DNA from: Streptomyces sp. NBC_01445
Lineage (GTDB): Bacteria; Actinomycetota; Actinomycetes; Streptomycetales; Streptomycetaceae
NCBI RefSeq assembly: GCF_035918235.1
Contig: NZ_CP109485.1
Location: 9,393,001 to 9,457,000, forward strand
DNA length: 64,000 nt
Direction: 5' to 3'
Shown here: positions 52,453 through 61,439 of the stretch, piece by piece
Layout: the number at the start of each line of letters is the position of its first letter
Numbering within the stretch: the first letter of the stretch is position 1
Made by a program: the position numbers and the translations under genes
The notes under the pieces: model-generated
What the model saw: only the letters and a program-made list of their open reading frames with translations
Databases searched by the model: none
What the model was told of the DNA's origin: nothing

Positions 52453-53379
52453 ATGGTTGTGCGGGTATTCGTGGCAGGCGGGACCGGGGTCCTGGGGCGG
52501 CGGCTGGTGCCGCAGCTCGTGGCCCGGGGGCACCAGGTGACGGCTACGACGACGGGCGTGGCCAAACGGGGCCTGCTCGAGGAGCTGGGCGCCGAGGCTG
52601 TCGTGATGGACGGGCTGGACGCGGCGTCGGTCGGTGAGGCCGTGGCGAAGGCCCGGCCGGACGTGATCGTGCACCAGATGACCGCGATCGCCGGCAAGCC
52701 CGACATCAAGCACATGGACCGCTGGTTCGCGACCACCAACCGGTTGCGCACCGAGGGGACGGAGCACCTGCTGGCCGCCGCCGAAGCGACCGGCGTGGCC
52801 CACTTCGTAGCGCAGAGCTACGCCGCCTGGAACGGCGTCCGCGAGGGCGGCTGGGTGAAGACCGAGGAGGACGCGCTCGACCTGATGACGGGGACGGCGG
52901 CCGGCCCGGGCATGGAGGCGATCCGCCACGTCGAGGATGCCGTCCTCCGAGTCGGCGGCGCGGCCCTGCGCTACGGCGGGCTGTACGGACCTGGCGCGAC
53001 CGACGACCAGGTCGAGCTGGTGCTCAAGCGGCAGTTCCCGCTCGTCGGTGGCGGCACCGGCTACAGCTCGTGGGTGCATCTCGACGACGCGGCGAGCGCC
53101 ACCGTCCTGGCCGTGGAGCAGAAGGTGAGGGGTGTGTTCAACATCGTCGACGACGAACCCGCCCCAGCCGGCGAGTGGCTGCCGTACCTGGCCCAGTGCG
53201 CGGGCGCGAAGCCTCCCCTGCGGGTTCCCAAGTGGCTGGCCCGTCTCGTGGCCGGAGAGGTCGCGGTGCGGATGATGACCGAGGGGCGCGGCTTCTCCAA
53301 CGCCAAGGCCAAGCGGGAACTCGGCTGGGAACTGCGCCATCCGTCCTGGCGGCAGGGCTTCCGGGAGAGCCTCGCGTGA
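52453..53379 (+). CDS. NAD-dependent epimerase/dehydratase family protein
   Basis: 308 residues of the extended-SDR type. The nucleotide site is VFVAGGTGVLGRRLVPQLVA. Later, FVAQSYAAWNG carries the tyrosine in a region where the usual YxxxK is changed, so the chemistry may not be that of a standard sugar epimerase. Its best likeness is to NAD(P)-binding proteins of the NmrA/epimerase group. ATG 52453 is used; the GTG at 52459 has GAGGG 8 nt upstream and may be the true start. It follows the P450 gene by 120 bp. Confidence 0.82.
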   Translation: MVVRVFVAGGTGVLGRRLVPQLVARGHQVTATTTGVAKRGLLEELGAEAVVMDGLDAASVGEAVAKARPDVIVHQMTAIAGKPDIKHMDRWFATTNRLRTEGTEHLLAAAEATGVAHFVAQSYAAWNGVREGGWVKTEEDALDLMTGTAAGPGMEAIRHVEDAVLRVGGAALRYGGLYGPGATDDQVELVLKRQFPLVGGGTGYSSWVHLDDAASATVLAVEQKVRGVFNIVDDEPAPAGEWLPYLAQCAGAKPPLRVPKWLARLVAGEVAVRMMTEGRGFSNAKAKRELGWELRHPSWRQGFRESLA

Positions 53380-53416
53380 TCCGGACGGAGGAGGGTCCCC
53401 CGACGTGTCAGCGGCC

Positions 53417-53803
53417 CTAGGGTGAGGCCACCAGCATTTCGAAACCAGCCCGGTCGCAGTAGGCGGTCACCCTGACTGCGCTGTAGTGAATGTGGTGGAC
53501 CACGGCCTCCTCGGTGTCACGCAGGATGTGACTGCCCTTCGTGTCCAGGTGCTCCCGGTCCAGTACCTTCGCCGCGTCGACAACCATCTGAGCCGATACG
53601 GAGTCGACGTCATGCGTGGCGTCGTCCTGCTGCCACTGGCCGAACTGGGCGCAGAACCGCTGTTGTTGGGCCGCCGCCTTTTTGGGATCCGTGCTGTCGC
53701 CGAACGAGCATCCGCCGGTCAGGCCCAAGCAGAGCGCCACCACCGCTGCCGCTGTCACAGCCGCCACCCGTCCGGAATGAGATCCACCCAGCCGTCCCCG
53801 CAC
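53417..53803 (-). CDS. Hypothetical lipoprotein
   Basis: 128 residues. A signal peptide with a lipobox (VVALCLGLTGGC) should attach it to the outer face of the membrane. The mature part has the pattern CAQFGQWQQDDATHD and a C-terminal VTAYCDRAGF, so a disulfide is possible. No family is recognised. The GTG at 53803 has GGGGGG 6 nt upstream; the frame is open farther back to 53896. Confidence 0.65.
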   Translation of the reverse strand: MRGRLGGSHSGRVAAVTAAAVVALCLGLTGGCSFGDSTDPKKAAAQQQRFCAQFGQWQQDDATHDVDSVSAQMVVDAAKVLDREHLDTKGSHILRDTEEAVVHHIHYSAVRVTAYCDRAGFEMLVASP

Positions 53804-53916
53804 CGTAAGCCCCCCAAGCCGTCCCACCGGCGTGGCTCGCCCTGGATGTGGGCTCCACGGACGGGATACTGATCTCTTCGACAGACCGGGCAGCATAATC
53901 GCACAGCGATCGCCCC

Positions 53917-53972
53917 GACCTACCTCGGACTCAGACCTGACCTGAGGGCTCAGACCTCAGACCTACCTCGGA
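53917..53972. repeat. Short direct repeats before the YciI gene
   Basis: GACCTACCTCGGAC occurs at 53917-53930 and again at 53959-53972, with several CAGACCT copies between. It looks like a local duplication in non-coding DNA. Confidence 0.55.
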
Positions 53973-54020
53973 CCCGGACTGACCCCGGCTCACCCCAGAC
54001 TCACAGGAGAGAACGCCCCG

Positions 54021-54317
54021 ATGCCCATCTACGCTGTGACCTACACCTACACCGACGACTCCGCGGCCCGCGGCGAGCTCCACCCCGCCCACCGGGAGTT
54101 CCTCGGCACGCTCGTCGAGCAGGGGATCAACCTCGCCTCGGGCCCCATCGTCGCCGGGGACGTCCCCGGCGCGCTGCTCCTGTTCCGCGCCTCCGACAAG
54201 CAGGCAGCGCTGGCAGCCACGGACAAGGACCCGTTCCGCGTGCAGGGACTCGTCAGCGATGTCTCGGTCCAGGAGTGGAAGCCGGTACTCGGACCGCTCG
54301 CCGACCAGCTGGCCTGA
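54021..54317 (+). CDS. YciI-like protein
   Basis: 98 residues, one domain. The conserved HREFLGTLVEQG and GPIVAGDVPGALLLFRA, with TDKDPFRVQGLV after it, are those of the YciI family, small ferredoxin-like dimers with a His-Asp pair that may be catalytic. ATG 54021 has GGAGAG upstream. Function unknown. It is a single gene with a convergent neighbour. Confidence 0.88.
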   Translation: MPIYAVTYTYTDDSAARGELHPAHREFLGTLVEQGINLASGPIVAGDVPGALLLFRASDKQAALAATDKDPFRVQGLVSDVSVQEWKPVLGPLADQLA

Positions 54318-54328
54318 CGTCGTGCGTG

Positions 54329-54352
54329 GCCGCCACCGACTGGGGTGGCGGC
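54329..54352. terminator. Bidirectional terminator
   Basis: GCCGCCACC (54329-54337) pairs with GGTGGCGGC (54344-54352) around a 6-nt loop, between the convergent YciI and endonuclease-like genes. Confidence 0.7.
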
Positions 54353-54362
54353 TGGGCCACAC

Positions 54363-55364
54363 TCACTGGCCCAGTGTGATCCGGGCGGCCACGGGCAGAT
54401 GGTCGCTGCCGGTTTCGGGCAGCGTACGGATCTGGGTGACCGTCGCCGAGCGGGCCATCACCTGGTCGATCCGTGCCACCGGGAAGGCGGCAGGGAAGCT
54501 GAACGCGAATCCGCGCTCCGCCGTGTTCATGCTTGAGGTCAGCGGGGCCAACCCGCGGTCGTCGACCGTGCTGTTGAGGTCGCCCAGCAGGATCACCGGC
54601 TTCACCTTCTCGGCAGCGACGGCCTGTCCCAGCACGCAGGCGCTCTCGTCGCGCCACGTGGAGCCGAGGCCGCTCGCCCCGACGCGGACCGAGGGCAGAT
54701 GCGCAACGTACACGGCGATCTCGCCGCGCGGCGCGTGGACCACGGCGCGCAGCCCACGCTCCCAACTCTCCCTAATCCCACGGGGTTTGATGTCCACCAG
54801 CCGGGCGTCGGTCAGTGGATGCTTCGACCAGAGTCCGACCGTACCCCGGACCGCGTGGTACGGATACCGCGGGGCCAGCGTCCTGTCGTAGACGGGCCGC
54901 GCCGCCGGGAGCAGCTCCTCCAACGCGATGAGGTCGGGCCCGGCGTCGGCCAGGGCGCGGGCTGTGCCCGCCGGGTCGGTGTTCACGTCACTGACGTTGT
55001 GCTGCACCACGACCAGGTCGTGTGCGCCAGGTGTCTTCCCCGGCAACAGCAGCCCGCCGCAGAGGTACGTCCATGCCGCCACGGGCAGGAGCAGGGCCAC
55101 CAGCGCTGCGGCCGAACGGCGCACCAGCGCCAGGAGGAACAGCACCACGACCACCAGGCCGAGCCAGGGCAGGAACTGCTCCAGCAGACTGCCCAGGTGC
55201 CCCACGGAGTTGGGCACGGCCCGGTGGAACGCCAACAGTCCGGCCGTCACCACGGCGAGCGCAGCGAGCACACGCCCGCGTGCCCAGGCCGAACGATCCC
55301 ACTTCACCCTGGGCGTCCCATCTGCTTCCCCGCACCGCTCACCCTGTTCCCCCGCACCACTCAC
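54363..55364 (-). CDS. Membrane-anchored endonuclease/exonuclease/phosphatase family protein
   Basis: 333 residues. Two to three N-terminal membrane helices (VLAALAVVTAGLLAFHRAV, LVVVVLFLLALV, AALVALLLPVAAWTYL) precede an EEP domain with the metal and catalytic residues: LVVVQHNVS (Asn), ALEELLP (Glu), VILLGDLNST (Asp-x-Asn) and TGSDHLPVAA (Asp-His). The catalytic domain faces outside. The GTG at 55364 overlaps the stop of the gene before it (GTGA), so both are made together. Substrate could be a nucleic acid, phospholipid or phosphoinositide. Confidence 0.88.
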   Translation of the reverse strand: MSGAGEQGERCGEADGTPRVKWDRSAWARGRVLAALAVVTAGLLAFHRAVPNSVGHLGSLLEQFLPWLGLVVVVLFLLALVRRSAAALVALLLPVAAWTYLCGGLLLPGKTPGAHDLVVVQHNVSDVNTDPAGTARALADAGPDLIALEELLPAARPVYDRTLAPRYPYHAVRGTVGLWSKHPLTDARLVDIKPRGIRESWERGLRAVVHAPRGEIAVYVAHLPSVRVGASGLGSTWRDESACVLGQAVAAEKVKPVILLGDLNSTVDDRGLAPLTSSMNTAERGFAFSFPAAFPVARIDQVMARSATVTQIRTLPETGSDHLPVAARITLGQ

Positions 55365-56455
55365 GACCGTGTCGCGGTCCCGCACTCCGCATCGTCGGCG
55401 CCCTGCATGCGCGCCTCCATCGACGTGCTCCGGTCGTACGGGTCGACCTCGGGGCCGGATCCCGGGCCGGACGCCGCGCGCGCGGAGGGGAACTCCGGGA
55501 CGTAGAAACCGGTGTCGTTGTCGCAGCCGCCGTTGGCGGTGTCCGACTTGTAGGAGACGAGGGAGAACGTCCCCGGCTCGGTGATCACCTTCGCCGGGTC
55601 GTCCCAGCTCATCACCACCTCGCGGCGCACGATCGTGCGCGCGACCTCGTCCCTTCCCTCCGCGGCGTGCGCGACCGGATAGACGTACGTGACGTCGGTG
55701 GTCACCTCGACAGCACCGCGCTTGCCCTCCCGGTACGTGATCCGCCCGCGCGTCTTGACCACGTCCCCGACGAGACGCACCTTCTCCGTCGCGAAACGGC
55801 TGAACAGCAGCAGAGGATCGTCGTCCTGGCTCGGCGCGCGGAACGCGGTCGCCAGGTAGTCCTGGACGTCCTTCTGATCCGGATTGATCAACGCGATCGC
55901 CTTCGCGGGCGGCCGTCCGAGAAGCACACCGGAATCCAGATTGGACGCGGCAAGAAAGTCCCGGGACTTGTCGAGCGCCTGCGAGACTTGCGCCTTGCTC
56001 ATCCAGCCGGTCGCCCGGGCCTCGGGGACGGTGATCCCCGCCGTTCCGTCACCCCACTGCGCCGCGGGCGATCCCCTGAACGGCTCTTGGAGTGTGGGCT
56101 GTTGGGCCGCCGACTCGGTCGCGGGCGGCTGGTCGGGGCGTTCCGACTCCGCGGCGAGCGGGGTGTCGCCGCCTCCACGGCCGAACCAATCGGTCACGCG
56201 CCCGGGATCCAGCGCCACGAACAGCATGCCCGCGGCGACGAGCAGTCCGACCACGTACCAGCCCTTGCCCCGCCGCTGCCGGGCCGGTTCGTGCGTCCGC
56301 CACCCCTCGGGCCGGTCGGTCTCCTCCCGCAGTCGTCGCGTCACCATCCGGGCCCGGGCCGACGGTTCCTCGGGCGCGCCCTGGGTCCCGGCCTCGGCCT
56401 CCCTCTGGAAACGCTCCCACTCCTCGTCCGATATGGACGCCCCACCCTTGCTCAC
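55361..56455 (-). CDS. Membrane protein of unknown function
   Basis: 364 residues. A charged cytoplasmic leader (ISDEEWERFQREAEAGTQGA and a following Arg-rich stretch) is followed by one membrane helix (GWYVVGLLVAAGMLFVALDP) and a large outer domain (about 130-340) with TREGK/EVTTDVTYVYPVA-like beta strands. The family is that of uncharacterised Streptomyces proteins with an SCO2583-like layout; I cannot name the domain. The GTG at 56455 has GGGGAG 6 nt upstream. It is coupled to the membrane EEP gene by a 4-bp overlap. Confidence 0.72.
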   Translation of the reverse strand: MSKGGASISDEEWERFQREAEAGTQGAPEEPSARARMVTRRLREETDRPEGWRTHEPARQRRGKGWYVVGLLVAAGMLFVALDPGRVTDWFGRGGGDTPLAAESERPDQPPATESAAQQPTLQEPFRGSPAAQWGDGTAGITVPEARATGWMSKAQVSQALDKSRDFLAASNLDSGVLLGRPPAKAIALINPDQKDVQDYLATAFRAPSQDDDPLLLFSRFATEKVRLVGDVVKTRGRITYREGKRGAVEVTTDVTYVYPVAHAAEGRDEVARTIVRREVVMSWDDPAKVITEPGTFSLVSYKSDTANGGCDNDTGFYVPEFPSARAASGPGSGPEVDPYDRSTSMEARMQGADDAECGTATRS

Positions 56456-56592
56456 GATGTGCTCCCCGCCCCTTCCGCGGTACCTGACGCGGTGCTCCAC
56501 CTTCACCGCGTCGAGTCGGCCGATGGCATGGTTGCCGCCTCGGCGTCGCTGATCTTAATCCGTGAGCAGGCGGGGTCGGGTGCCTCAAGGGC

Positions 56593-56619
56593 CCGGTGCC
56601 GGGGGTAGCCCGGCACCGG
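56593..56619 (-). terminator. Terminator of the deiminase-transport operon
   Basis: A perfect 11-bp stem (CCGGTGCCGGG at 56593-56603 and complement at 56609-56619) with a 5-nt loop follows the stop of the secreted deiminase gene on the minus strand. Confidence 0.75.
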
Positions 56620-56629
56620 AACCAGGTCG

Positions 56630-57787
56630 CTACGGGCGTGGCTGCTGCTGCGTGACGCAGTGGATGCCGCCGCCGCCCGCGCCGAGGCTGTCGATGTTGA
56701 GCTGTTCGACGGTACGGCCCGGGAACAGCCGCTGGAGGAGCGCCTTGGCCCCTGCGTCCGCACGGGTGTCACCGAACTGGGCCGAGATCACCGCACCGTT
56801 GCACACGTAGTAATTGGCGTACGCCGCAACGAAGTTGGCATCACCCGACCGGATGCGGGAGTAGTCCGGGCCCTGCAGCTTGGTGACCGCGATCGGCGTG
56901 CCGTCGGCGTCGGTGGACGTGGAGAGGAGCTGGTACTGCTGACGGGCGTCCTTCGACCACGGGTCGGTGTCGGTGGCCAGGGGCATCTGGACGAGGCCGT
57001 CACCCGCGGCGAGGAAGCGGGAGGTGGCGTCCACGTGGTCGTCGGTGATGTCCCGCCCGGTCACTCCGTTGAACCAGATCACCTTCGACGCCCCGAAGGC
57101 GTCGCACATCGCGGCCTCGATCTGCGCGGTTGTCATGCCCGGGTTGCGGTTCTTGTTGACGAGGCTGCTCTTGGTGGCCATGAGCGTGCCGTTGCCGTCC
57201 GTCTCCACCGCGCCGCCCTCGCCGACGAAGTCGGCGCTGGTGAGCTGCACCCCGACCTCGGCCGCGATGCGCCCGGCGACCAGCGAGTCCTTCGCGTGGG
57301 TCTGCTTGTTGCCCCAGCCGTTGAAGTTCAGGTCCACGGCGTCGAGGCCACCGGCCCCGTCGGTGCGGAAGACCGGCCCGCTGTCACGTATCCAGCAGTC
57401 GTCGACCGGGATGGAACCGATCACGGTGACGGCCGATCCGCAGGCGCTCCGGGCCTGCGAGACGCCGGCGGAGTTGGCGCACATGGTGACCGGTTCGTAC
57501 TTGGCGATCGTCTTCGCGATGAGGGCGATGTTCGCCTGGACGCCGGCCAGCTTGCGGCCCCAGATGGCGGTGCTGTCGGGCCACGCCATCCACGTCCGGG
57601 TGTGCGGGACGGTGTCGAGCGGCACGGCGAAGCCCGTGCCGGAGGCCGGAACCGGGGTGGCGAGTGCCTTGCCGCCGCCGGTCGCGGCCCAGGCGGCGCC
57701 GGCCGCCGCCAGCCCTGTCGCGGCGAGGAAGTTCCTCCTGCCGAGCAGGCGGTGGGACGGGCTCTGAGGTGCGCGGTGGTCGTTCAC
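56630..57787 (-). CDS. Tat-exported agmatine deiminase/peptidyl-arginine deiminase family protein
   Basis: 385 residues. The Tat signal GRRNFLAATGLAAAGAAWAA is unusual for this family. The PAD_porph domain has the D-x-W-x-R-D motif VDDCWIRDSGPVF, FNGWGNKQ, EGGAVETDGNGTLM, TDDHVDATSRF and the catalytic cysteine in GGGGIHCVTQQQPRP. It would convert agmatine or exposed arginine groups to carbamoylputrescine or citrulline outside the membrane. The GTG at 57787 has GGAG 7 nt upstream. It is the last gene after the peptide ABC importer; it shares about half of its motifs with the cytoplasmic copy at the window end. Confidence 0.9.
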   Translation of the reverse strand: MNDHRAPQSPSHRLLGRRNFLAATGLAAAGAAWAATGGGKALATPVPASGTGFAVPLDTVPHTRTWMAWPDSTAIWGRKLAGVQANIALIAKTIAKYEPVTMCANSAGVSQARSACGSAVTVIGSIPVDDCWIRDSGPVFRTDGAGGLDAVDLNFNGWGNKQTHAKDSLVAGRIAAEVGVQLTSADFVGEGGAVETDGNGTLMATKSSLVNKNRNPGMTTAQIEAAMCDAFGASKVIWFNGVTGRDITDDHVDATSRFLAAGDGLVQMPLATDTDPWSKDARQQYQLLSTSTDADGTPIAVTKLQGPDYSRIRSGDANFVAAYANYYVCNGAVISAQFGDTRADAGAKALLQRLFPGRTVEQLNIDSLGAGGGGIHCVTQQQPRP

Positions 57788-57843
57788 CTGTGGTCTCCGA
57801 TCTGGTGTGTACGGATCTCTGGACGGTGGTCTCGGGGCCCGGG

Positions 57844-58641
57844 CTACAGAGCGCGGCGGGCCAGGGCGATGGCCTGCGGGTTCCATCCGGGGCGGGGAAT
57901 CGACTCCAACAGCAGCCGCGTGTATGCGTGTTGGGGAGCGTCGAGGACTTGGGGGGTGGGTCCCGACTCGACGATCCGGCCCTGGCGCATGACGATCACG
58001 TCGTCGGTCACGCAGCGCACCACGCCGAGGTCGTGCGTGATGAAGAGGTAGGCGATGCCGGTCTGTTCGCGGATGTCGGCGAGCAGGTTGAGGATCTGCG
58101 CCTGAACCGACACGTCCAGGGCTGCTACGGCCTCGTCGAGTACGAGTACGGCCGGTTCGACCGCGAGGGCCCGCGCGATGGCCACCCTCTGGCGCTGTCC
58201 ACCGGAGAGCTGCCGGGGCAGGGCGCCGGCCGCCCGGCTGCCGAGCCCTACCTGGTCGAGGAGTTCGCCGAGACGGTGCGAGTGGTCCCCGTCGGGAAAG
58301 TGGAGCCGCAGCGTTTCGCGCAGCGCCGCGTCGACGGTGATTCTCGGATCGAGGGAGAGGAACGGGTCCTGGAACACCATCTGGACCTCGCGGGCCCGGG
58401 CAAGCCGGGCCGCCCGGCCCCGCGCCCGAACCGTTCGAGAAACGCCGCGCACCAGGACCTCGCCCGCGTCGGCGCGCTCCAGGCCCACGACGATGCGGGC
58501 GGTCGTCGTCTTGCCCGAGCCGGACTCGCCGACGATGCCGAGCGATCCGCCCACGCCGAGCGTGAACGAGACGTCGTCCGCCGCCCGGACGCTGCGGTAT
58601 GAGCGGGTCACTCCGGTGACCTGGAGGACGGTTTCACTCAT
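57844..58641 (-). CDS. Oligopeptide ABC transporter ATP-binding protein (OppF-like)
   Basis: 265 residues. Walker A is GESGSGKTT, the signature LSGGQRQRVAIARAL and Walker B VLVLDEAVAALD, where the usual LDEPVSALD proline is an alanine. The usual C-terminal oligo_HPY domain is missing, which is common for the F-type partner. Its ATG overlaps the preceding ATPase gene by 8 bp. It powers the two permeases with the D-type partner. Confidence 0.92.
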   Translation of the reverse strand: MSETVLQVTGVTRSYRSVRAADDVSFTLGVGGSLGIVGESGSGKTTTARIVVGLERADAGEVLVRGVSRTVRARGRAARLARAREVQMVFQDPFLSLDPRITVDAALRETLRLHFPDGDHSHRLGELLDQVGLGSRAAGALPRQLSGGQRQRVAIARALAVEPAVLVLDEAVAALDVSVQAQILNLLADIREQTGIAYLFITHDLGVVRCVTDDVIVMRQGRIVESGPTPQVLDAPQHAYTRLLLESIPRPGWNPQAIALARRAL

Positions 58642-59632
58642 GGCCGGACTTCCCTTCGAGCCGTTCACTGTGGTGGCACGCGACGCGATGCGGCAGCAGC
58701 CCGTCCTCGTCGCCGGCCGGCCGGTCGACGGGAGCCTCGTCCCGGCAGATGCCGGTGGCGTACGCGCACCGGGGCGCGAACGGGCAGCCGGTCAACTCCT
58801 GTCGCAGATCGGGTGGTTGACCGTCGATCGCGGCCAGTCGTCCCTGCGGTGCGTCGAGGCGCGGTGTGGCCTCCAGGAGGGCGGCCGTGTACGGGTGCCT
58901 CGGCCGGTCGAAGAGGGCTTCGGCGGGGCCGGTCTCGGCGATGCGTCCCGCGTACATCACGTAGACCCGGTCGCTGATGGTCGCGGCGAGACCGAGGTCG
59001 TGGGTGACGAAGAGCAGGCCGGTGCCGAATCGTTCGCGCAGTTCGCCGAGGAGGCCGACGACCTCGGCCTGAGTGGTGACATCGAGTGCCGTGGTGGCCT
59101 CGTCGGCGAGGAGGAGCGCCGGGTCGCCCATCAACGCGGCCGCGATCATGACGCGTTGGAGCATGCCGCCGGAGAGCTGGCCCGGATAGCGCCGCAGGGC
59201 GTCGGAGGAGAGGCCGACCGCGGCGAGCATCTCCGCGGCGCGCCGGGCTGCGTCCTCGGCGCGGCTTCCGGCGTTGAGGCGCAGGCTCTCGGTGAGGAAG
59301 TCCCCGATCCGGCGCAGCGGGTTGATGGCGGCGCGGGGGTCCTGGAAGATCATGGCGGCCGTGCCGGTGCGCAGCTCGCGCAGCCGCGCGGGCGTCATCG
59401 TGAGGACGTCGTCGCCCGAGACCCGTACGGTCCCCTCGGTCGTGGCCCCTGGCGGCAGCAGGCCCAGGACGCTGCGGGAGGTGAGGGACTTCCCGGAGCC
59501 GGACTCGCCGACGAGGGCGCCCGTCTCCCCGGCGGCGACGGTGAGGTCGACGCCGTCGAGTACCGGCCGTGCGGTGTCCGGGAGCTGGAGCCGCAGGCCT
59601 TGGATGTCGAGCACGGGTGGGGTGTCGTTCAT
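58634..59632 (-). CDS. Oligopeptide ABC transporter ATP-binding protein (OppD-like)
   Basis: 332 residues with Walker A GESGSGKSLTSR, signature LSGGMLQRVMIAAAL, Walker B LLLADEATTALD and the oligo_HPY end GCPFAPRCAYATGIC, whose cysteines commonly bind an Fe-S cluster in the family. The ATG at 59632 has GGAGG 6 nt upstream and overlaps the stop of the permease gene. Confidence 0.93.
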   Translation of the reverse strand: MNDTPPVLDIQGLRLQLPDTARPVLDGVDLTVAAGETGALVGESGSGKSLTSRSVLGLLPPGATTEGTVRVSGDDVLTMTPARLRELRTGTAAMIFQDPRAAINPLRRIGDFLTESLRLNAGSRAEDAARRAAEMLAAVGLSSDALRRYPGQLSGGMLQRVMIAAALMGDPALLLADEATTALDVTTQAEVVGLLGELRERFGTGLLFVTHDLGLAATISDRVYVMYAGRIAETGPAEALFDRPRHPYTAALLEATPRLDAPQGRLAAIDGQPPDLRQELTGCPFAPRCAYATGICRDEAPVDRPAGDEDGLLPHRVACHHSERLEGKSGHE

Positions 59633-60483
59633 CGGTCCCTCCTGGCGACCTGGTCGGCCCAGCGCTCGCCGACCACGTTGAACGCGACGACGGTCAGCAC
59701 GATCGCGGCACACGGCAGGAACGCCGACAGGGGATAGCCCCGCTGGATGGCGGTCTGGCCGTCGAAGACCATCCGGCCCCAGTCGGGCGTCAGCGCGGGC
59801 ACCCCGAGTCCGAGGAAGGACAGACCCGCCAGATCGATCAGCGCGTAGCCGAAGTTGATGGCGGACTGGGCGAGGACGACGGGCGCGATGTTGGGCAGGA
59901 CGTGCCGCAGACAGACCTGGAGACCGGAGTGCCCCTGCACCGAACAGGCGCTGACGTACGGGCGTTCACGCTCGGCCAGCGCCAGGGAACGGGTGAGCCG
60001 GCTGACATACGGGAGGTAGGCGACGGCGAGCGCGACGACCGGGGCGAAGAGGCCCTCGCCGTACACGGAGACGATCAGGATCGCCAGGAGCATTCCGGGG
60101 AAGGCGAAGACCAGCTCGGTGCCGCGCGACAGCACGGAGTCGAGCCAGCCGCCCCGCCAGGCGGCGGCGATCCCGATGGCGACACCGGCGACGGTCGAGA
60201 AGGCGACCACGCCGAGCGGGCCGAGCAGTGAGGTCCGCGCGCCGACGACCAGGCGGGACAGCGTGTCGCGGCCGGAGGCGTCGACGCCGAAGGGGTGGGC
60301 GGTGGACGTGCCCGCCAGCGCGTTGCCGAGGTCGGCCGCGTTGGGGTCGGACGGGGCCAGCCAAGGGGCGAGCAGGGCCGTCAGGACAACCACGCAGACG
60401 AAACCGAGGCAGAGCACGTGGAGGAGCGGACGGTCGGTGCGGAGCCGGGCGAGGCCGGGGCGGCGCAGAACGGCGACTCTCAT
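59629..60483 (-). CDS. Peptide ABC transporter permease (DppC-like)
   Basis: 284 residues with about six membrane helices. The DppC-type N-terminal segment APWLAPSDPNAADLGN and the later HPFGVDASGRDTLSRLVVGA are diagnostic. An EAA-like loop YVSACSVQGHSGLQVCLRHV contacts the ATPases. It starts at an ATG overlapping the preceding permease stop (ATGA). Confidence 0.93.
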   Translation of the reverse strand: MRVAVLRRPGLARLRTDRPLLHVLCLGFVCVVVLTALLAPWLAPSDPNAADLGNALAGTSTAHPFGVDASGRDTLSRLVVGARTSLLGPLGVVAFSTVAGVAIGIAAAWRGGWLDSVLSRGTELVFAFPGMLLAILIVSVYGEGLFAPVVALAVAYLPYVSRLTRSLALAERERPYVSACSVQGHSGLQVCLRHVLPNIAPVVLAQSAINFGYALIDLAGLSFLGLGVPALTPDWGRMVFDGQTAIQRGYPLSAFLPCAAIVLTVVAFNVVGERWADQVARRDR

Positions 60484-61439
60484 GCGGCGGACCTCCCCGG
60501 GCCGAGGGAAATGCGCGGGTCGACCAGGGGGTGGACGAGGTCGACGACGAGGTTGACCGCCATGAACAGCACGACCATGGTCAGCGAGATGGCCTGCACG
60601 GTGGGGAAGTCCTTGGTGGTGATGGACAGTTCGAGGAGCTGGCCGATGCCTCCGACACCGAACGCGGACTCCACGAGGACGGTGCACACCAGCAGGGTGG
60701 AGACGATCAGACCGCCGGTGGTGAGCACGGTGCCGAGCGCGTTACGGAACACATGCCTGCTGATGACGTGACGCTTCGGGACACCACGGCTGAGGGCCAC
60801 AGTGACGTGCTCCTGGCCGAGGACATCGAGCATGGCGCTGCGCGTGACGCGGGCCAGCATGCCGATCAGATACAGCGAGAGGGCCACGGCCGGGAGGGTC
60901 AGATGCCAGAGCAACTGGCCGAACCCTTCGCCGGTGCCGCCGGCGGGAAACCAGTGCAGCCGCACCGCGAACACACCCTGGAGCACGACCGCGGCGACGA
61001 ACGACGGAGTGCCGACGGCGAGGGTGGTGGTGACCAGGATCGTGGCGTCGGTGGCGCCGCCGCGGACCGCGCCGATCCGGCCGAGAGCGAGGCCGACGAC
61101 CACGACGAGGACCAGAGCCATCGTGACCAGGAGCAGGGTGCTCGGCAGCCGGTCGGCCAGGAGCCGGGACACGTCGGTGCGGTAGGTGATCGAGCGGCCG
61201 AAGTCGCCGTGCAGCAGCTGGCCGAGCCAGCGGAAGTACCGTACGGCGAACGGGTCGTCGAGGTGGTACTGCTCATTGACCGCGCGCAGCGCGTCCGGCG
61301 AGGCGGACCGCCCGGACAGGAGGAAGCTCGCCGGGCTGCCGGGCGCCAGATACATCGCGCCGAAGATCACGAACGAGGCGCCGAGCAGGGTGGCGGCCAT
61401 CTCGGCCAGCCTCCGCACCGTGAATTTGAGGAAGTTCAT
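60480..61439 (-). CDS. Peptide ABC transporter permease (DppB-like)
   Basis: 319 residues with about six helices. The start MNFLKFTVRRLAEMAATLLG and the loop HLDDPFAVRYFRWLGQLLHG, with DFGRSITY after it, are typical of DppB/NikB permeases. The C-terminus ends VHPLVDPRISLG. The start overlaps the stop of the binding-protein gene. Confidence 0.93.
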   Translation of the reverse strand: MNFLKFTVRRLAEMAATLLGASFVIFGAMYLAPGSPASFLLSGRSASPDALRAVNEQYHLDDPFAVRYFRWLGQLLHGDFGRSITYRTDVSRLLADRLPSTLLLVTMALVLVVVVGLALGRIGAVRGGATDATILVTTTLAVGTPSFVAAVVLQGVFAVRLHWFPAGGTGEGFGQLLWHLTLPAVALSLYLIGMLARVTRSAMLDVLGQEHVTVALSRGVPKRHVISRHVFRNALGTVLTTGGLIVSTLLVCTVLVESAFGVGGIGQLLELSITTKDFPTVQAISLTMVVLFMAVNLVVDLVHPLVDPRISLGPGRSAA

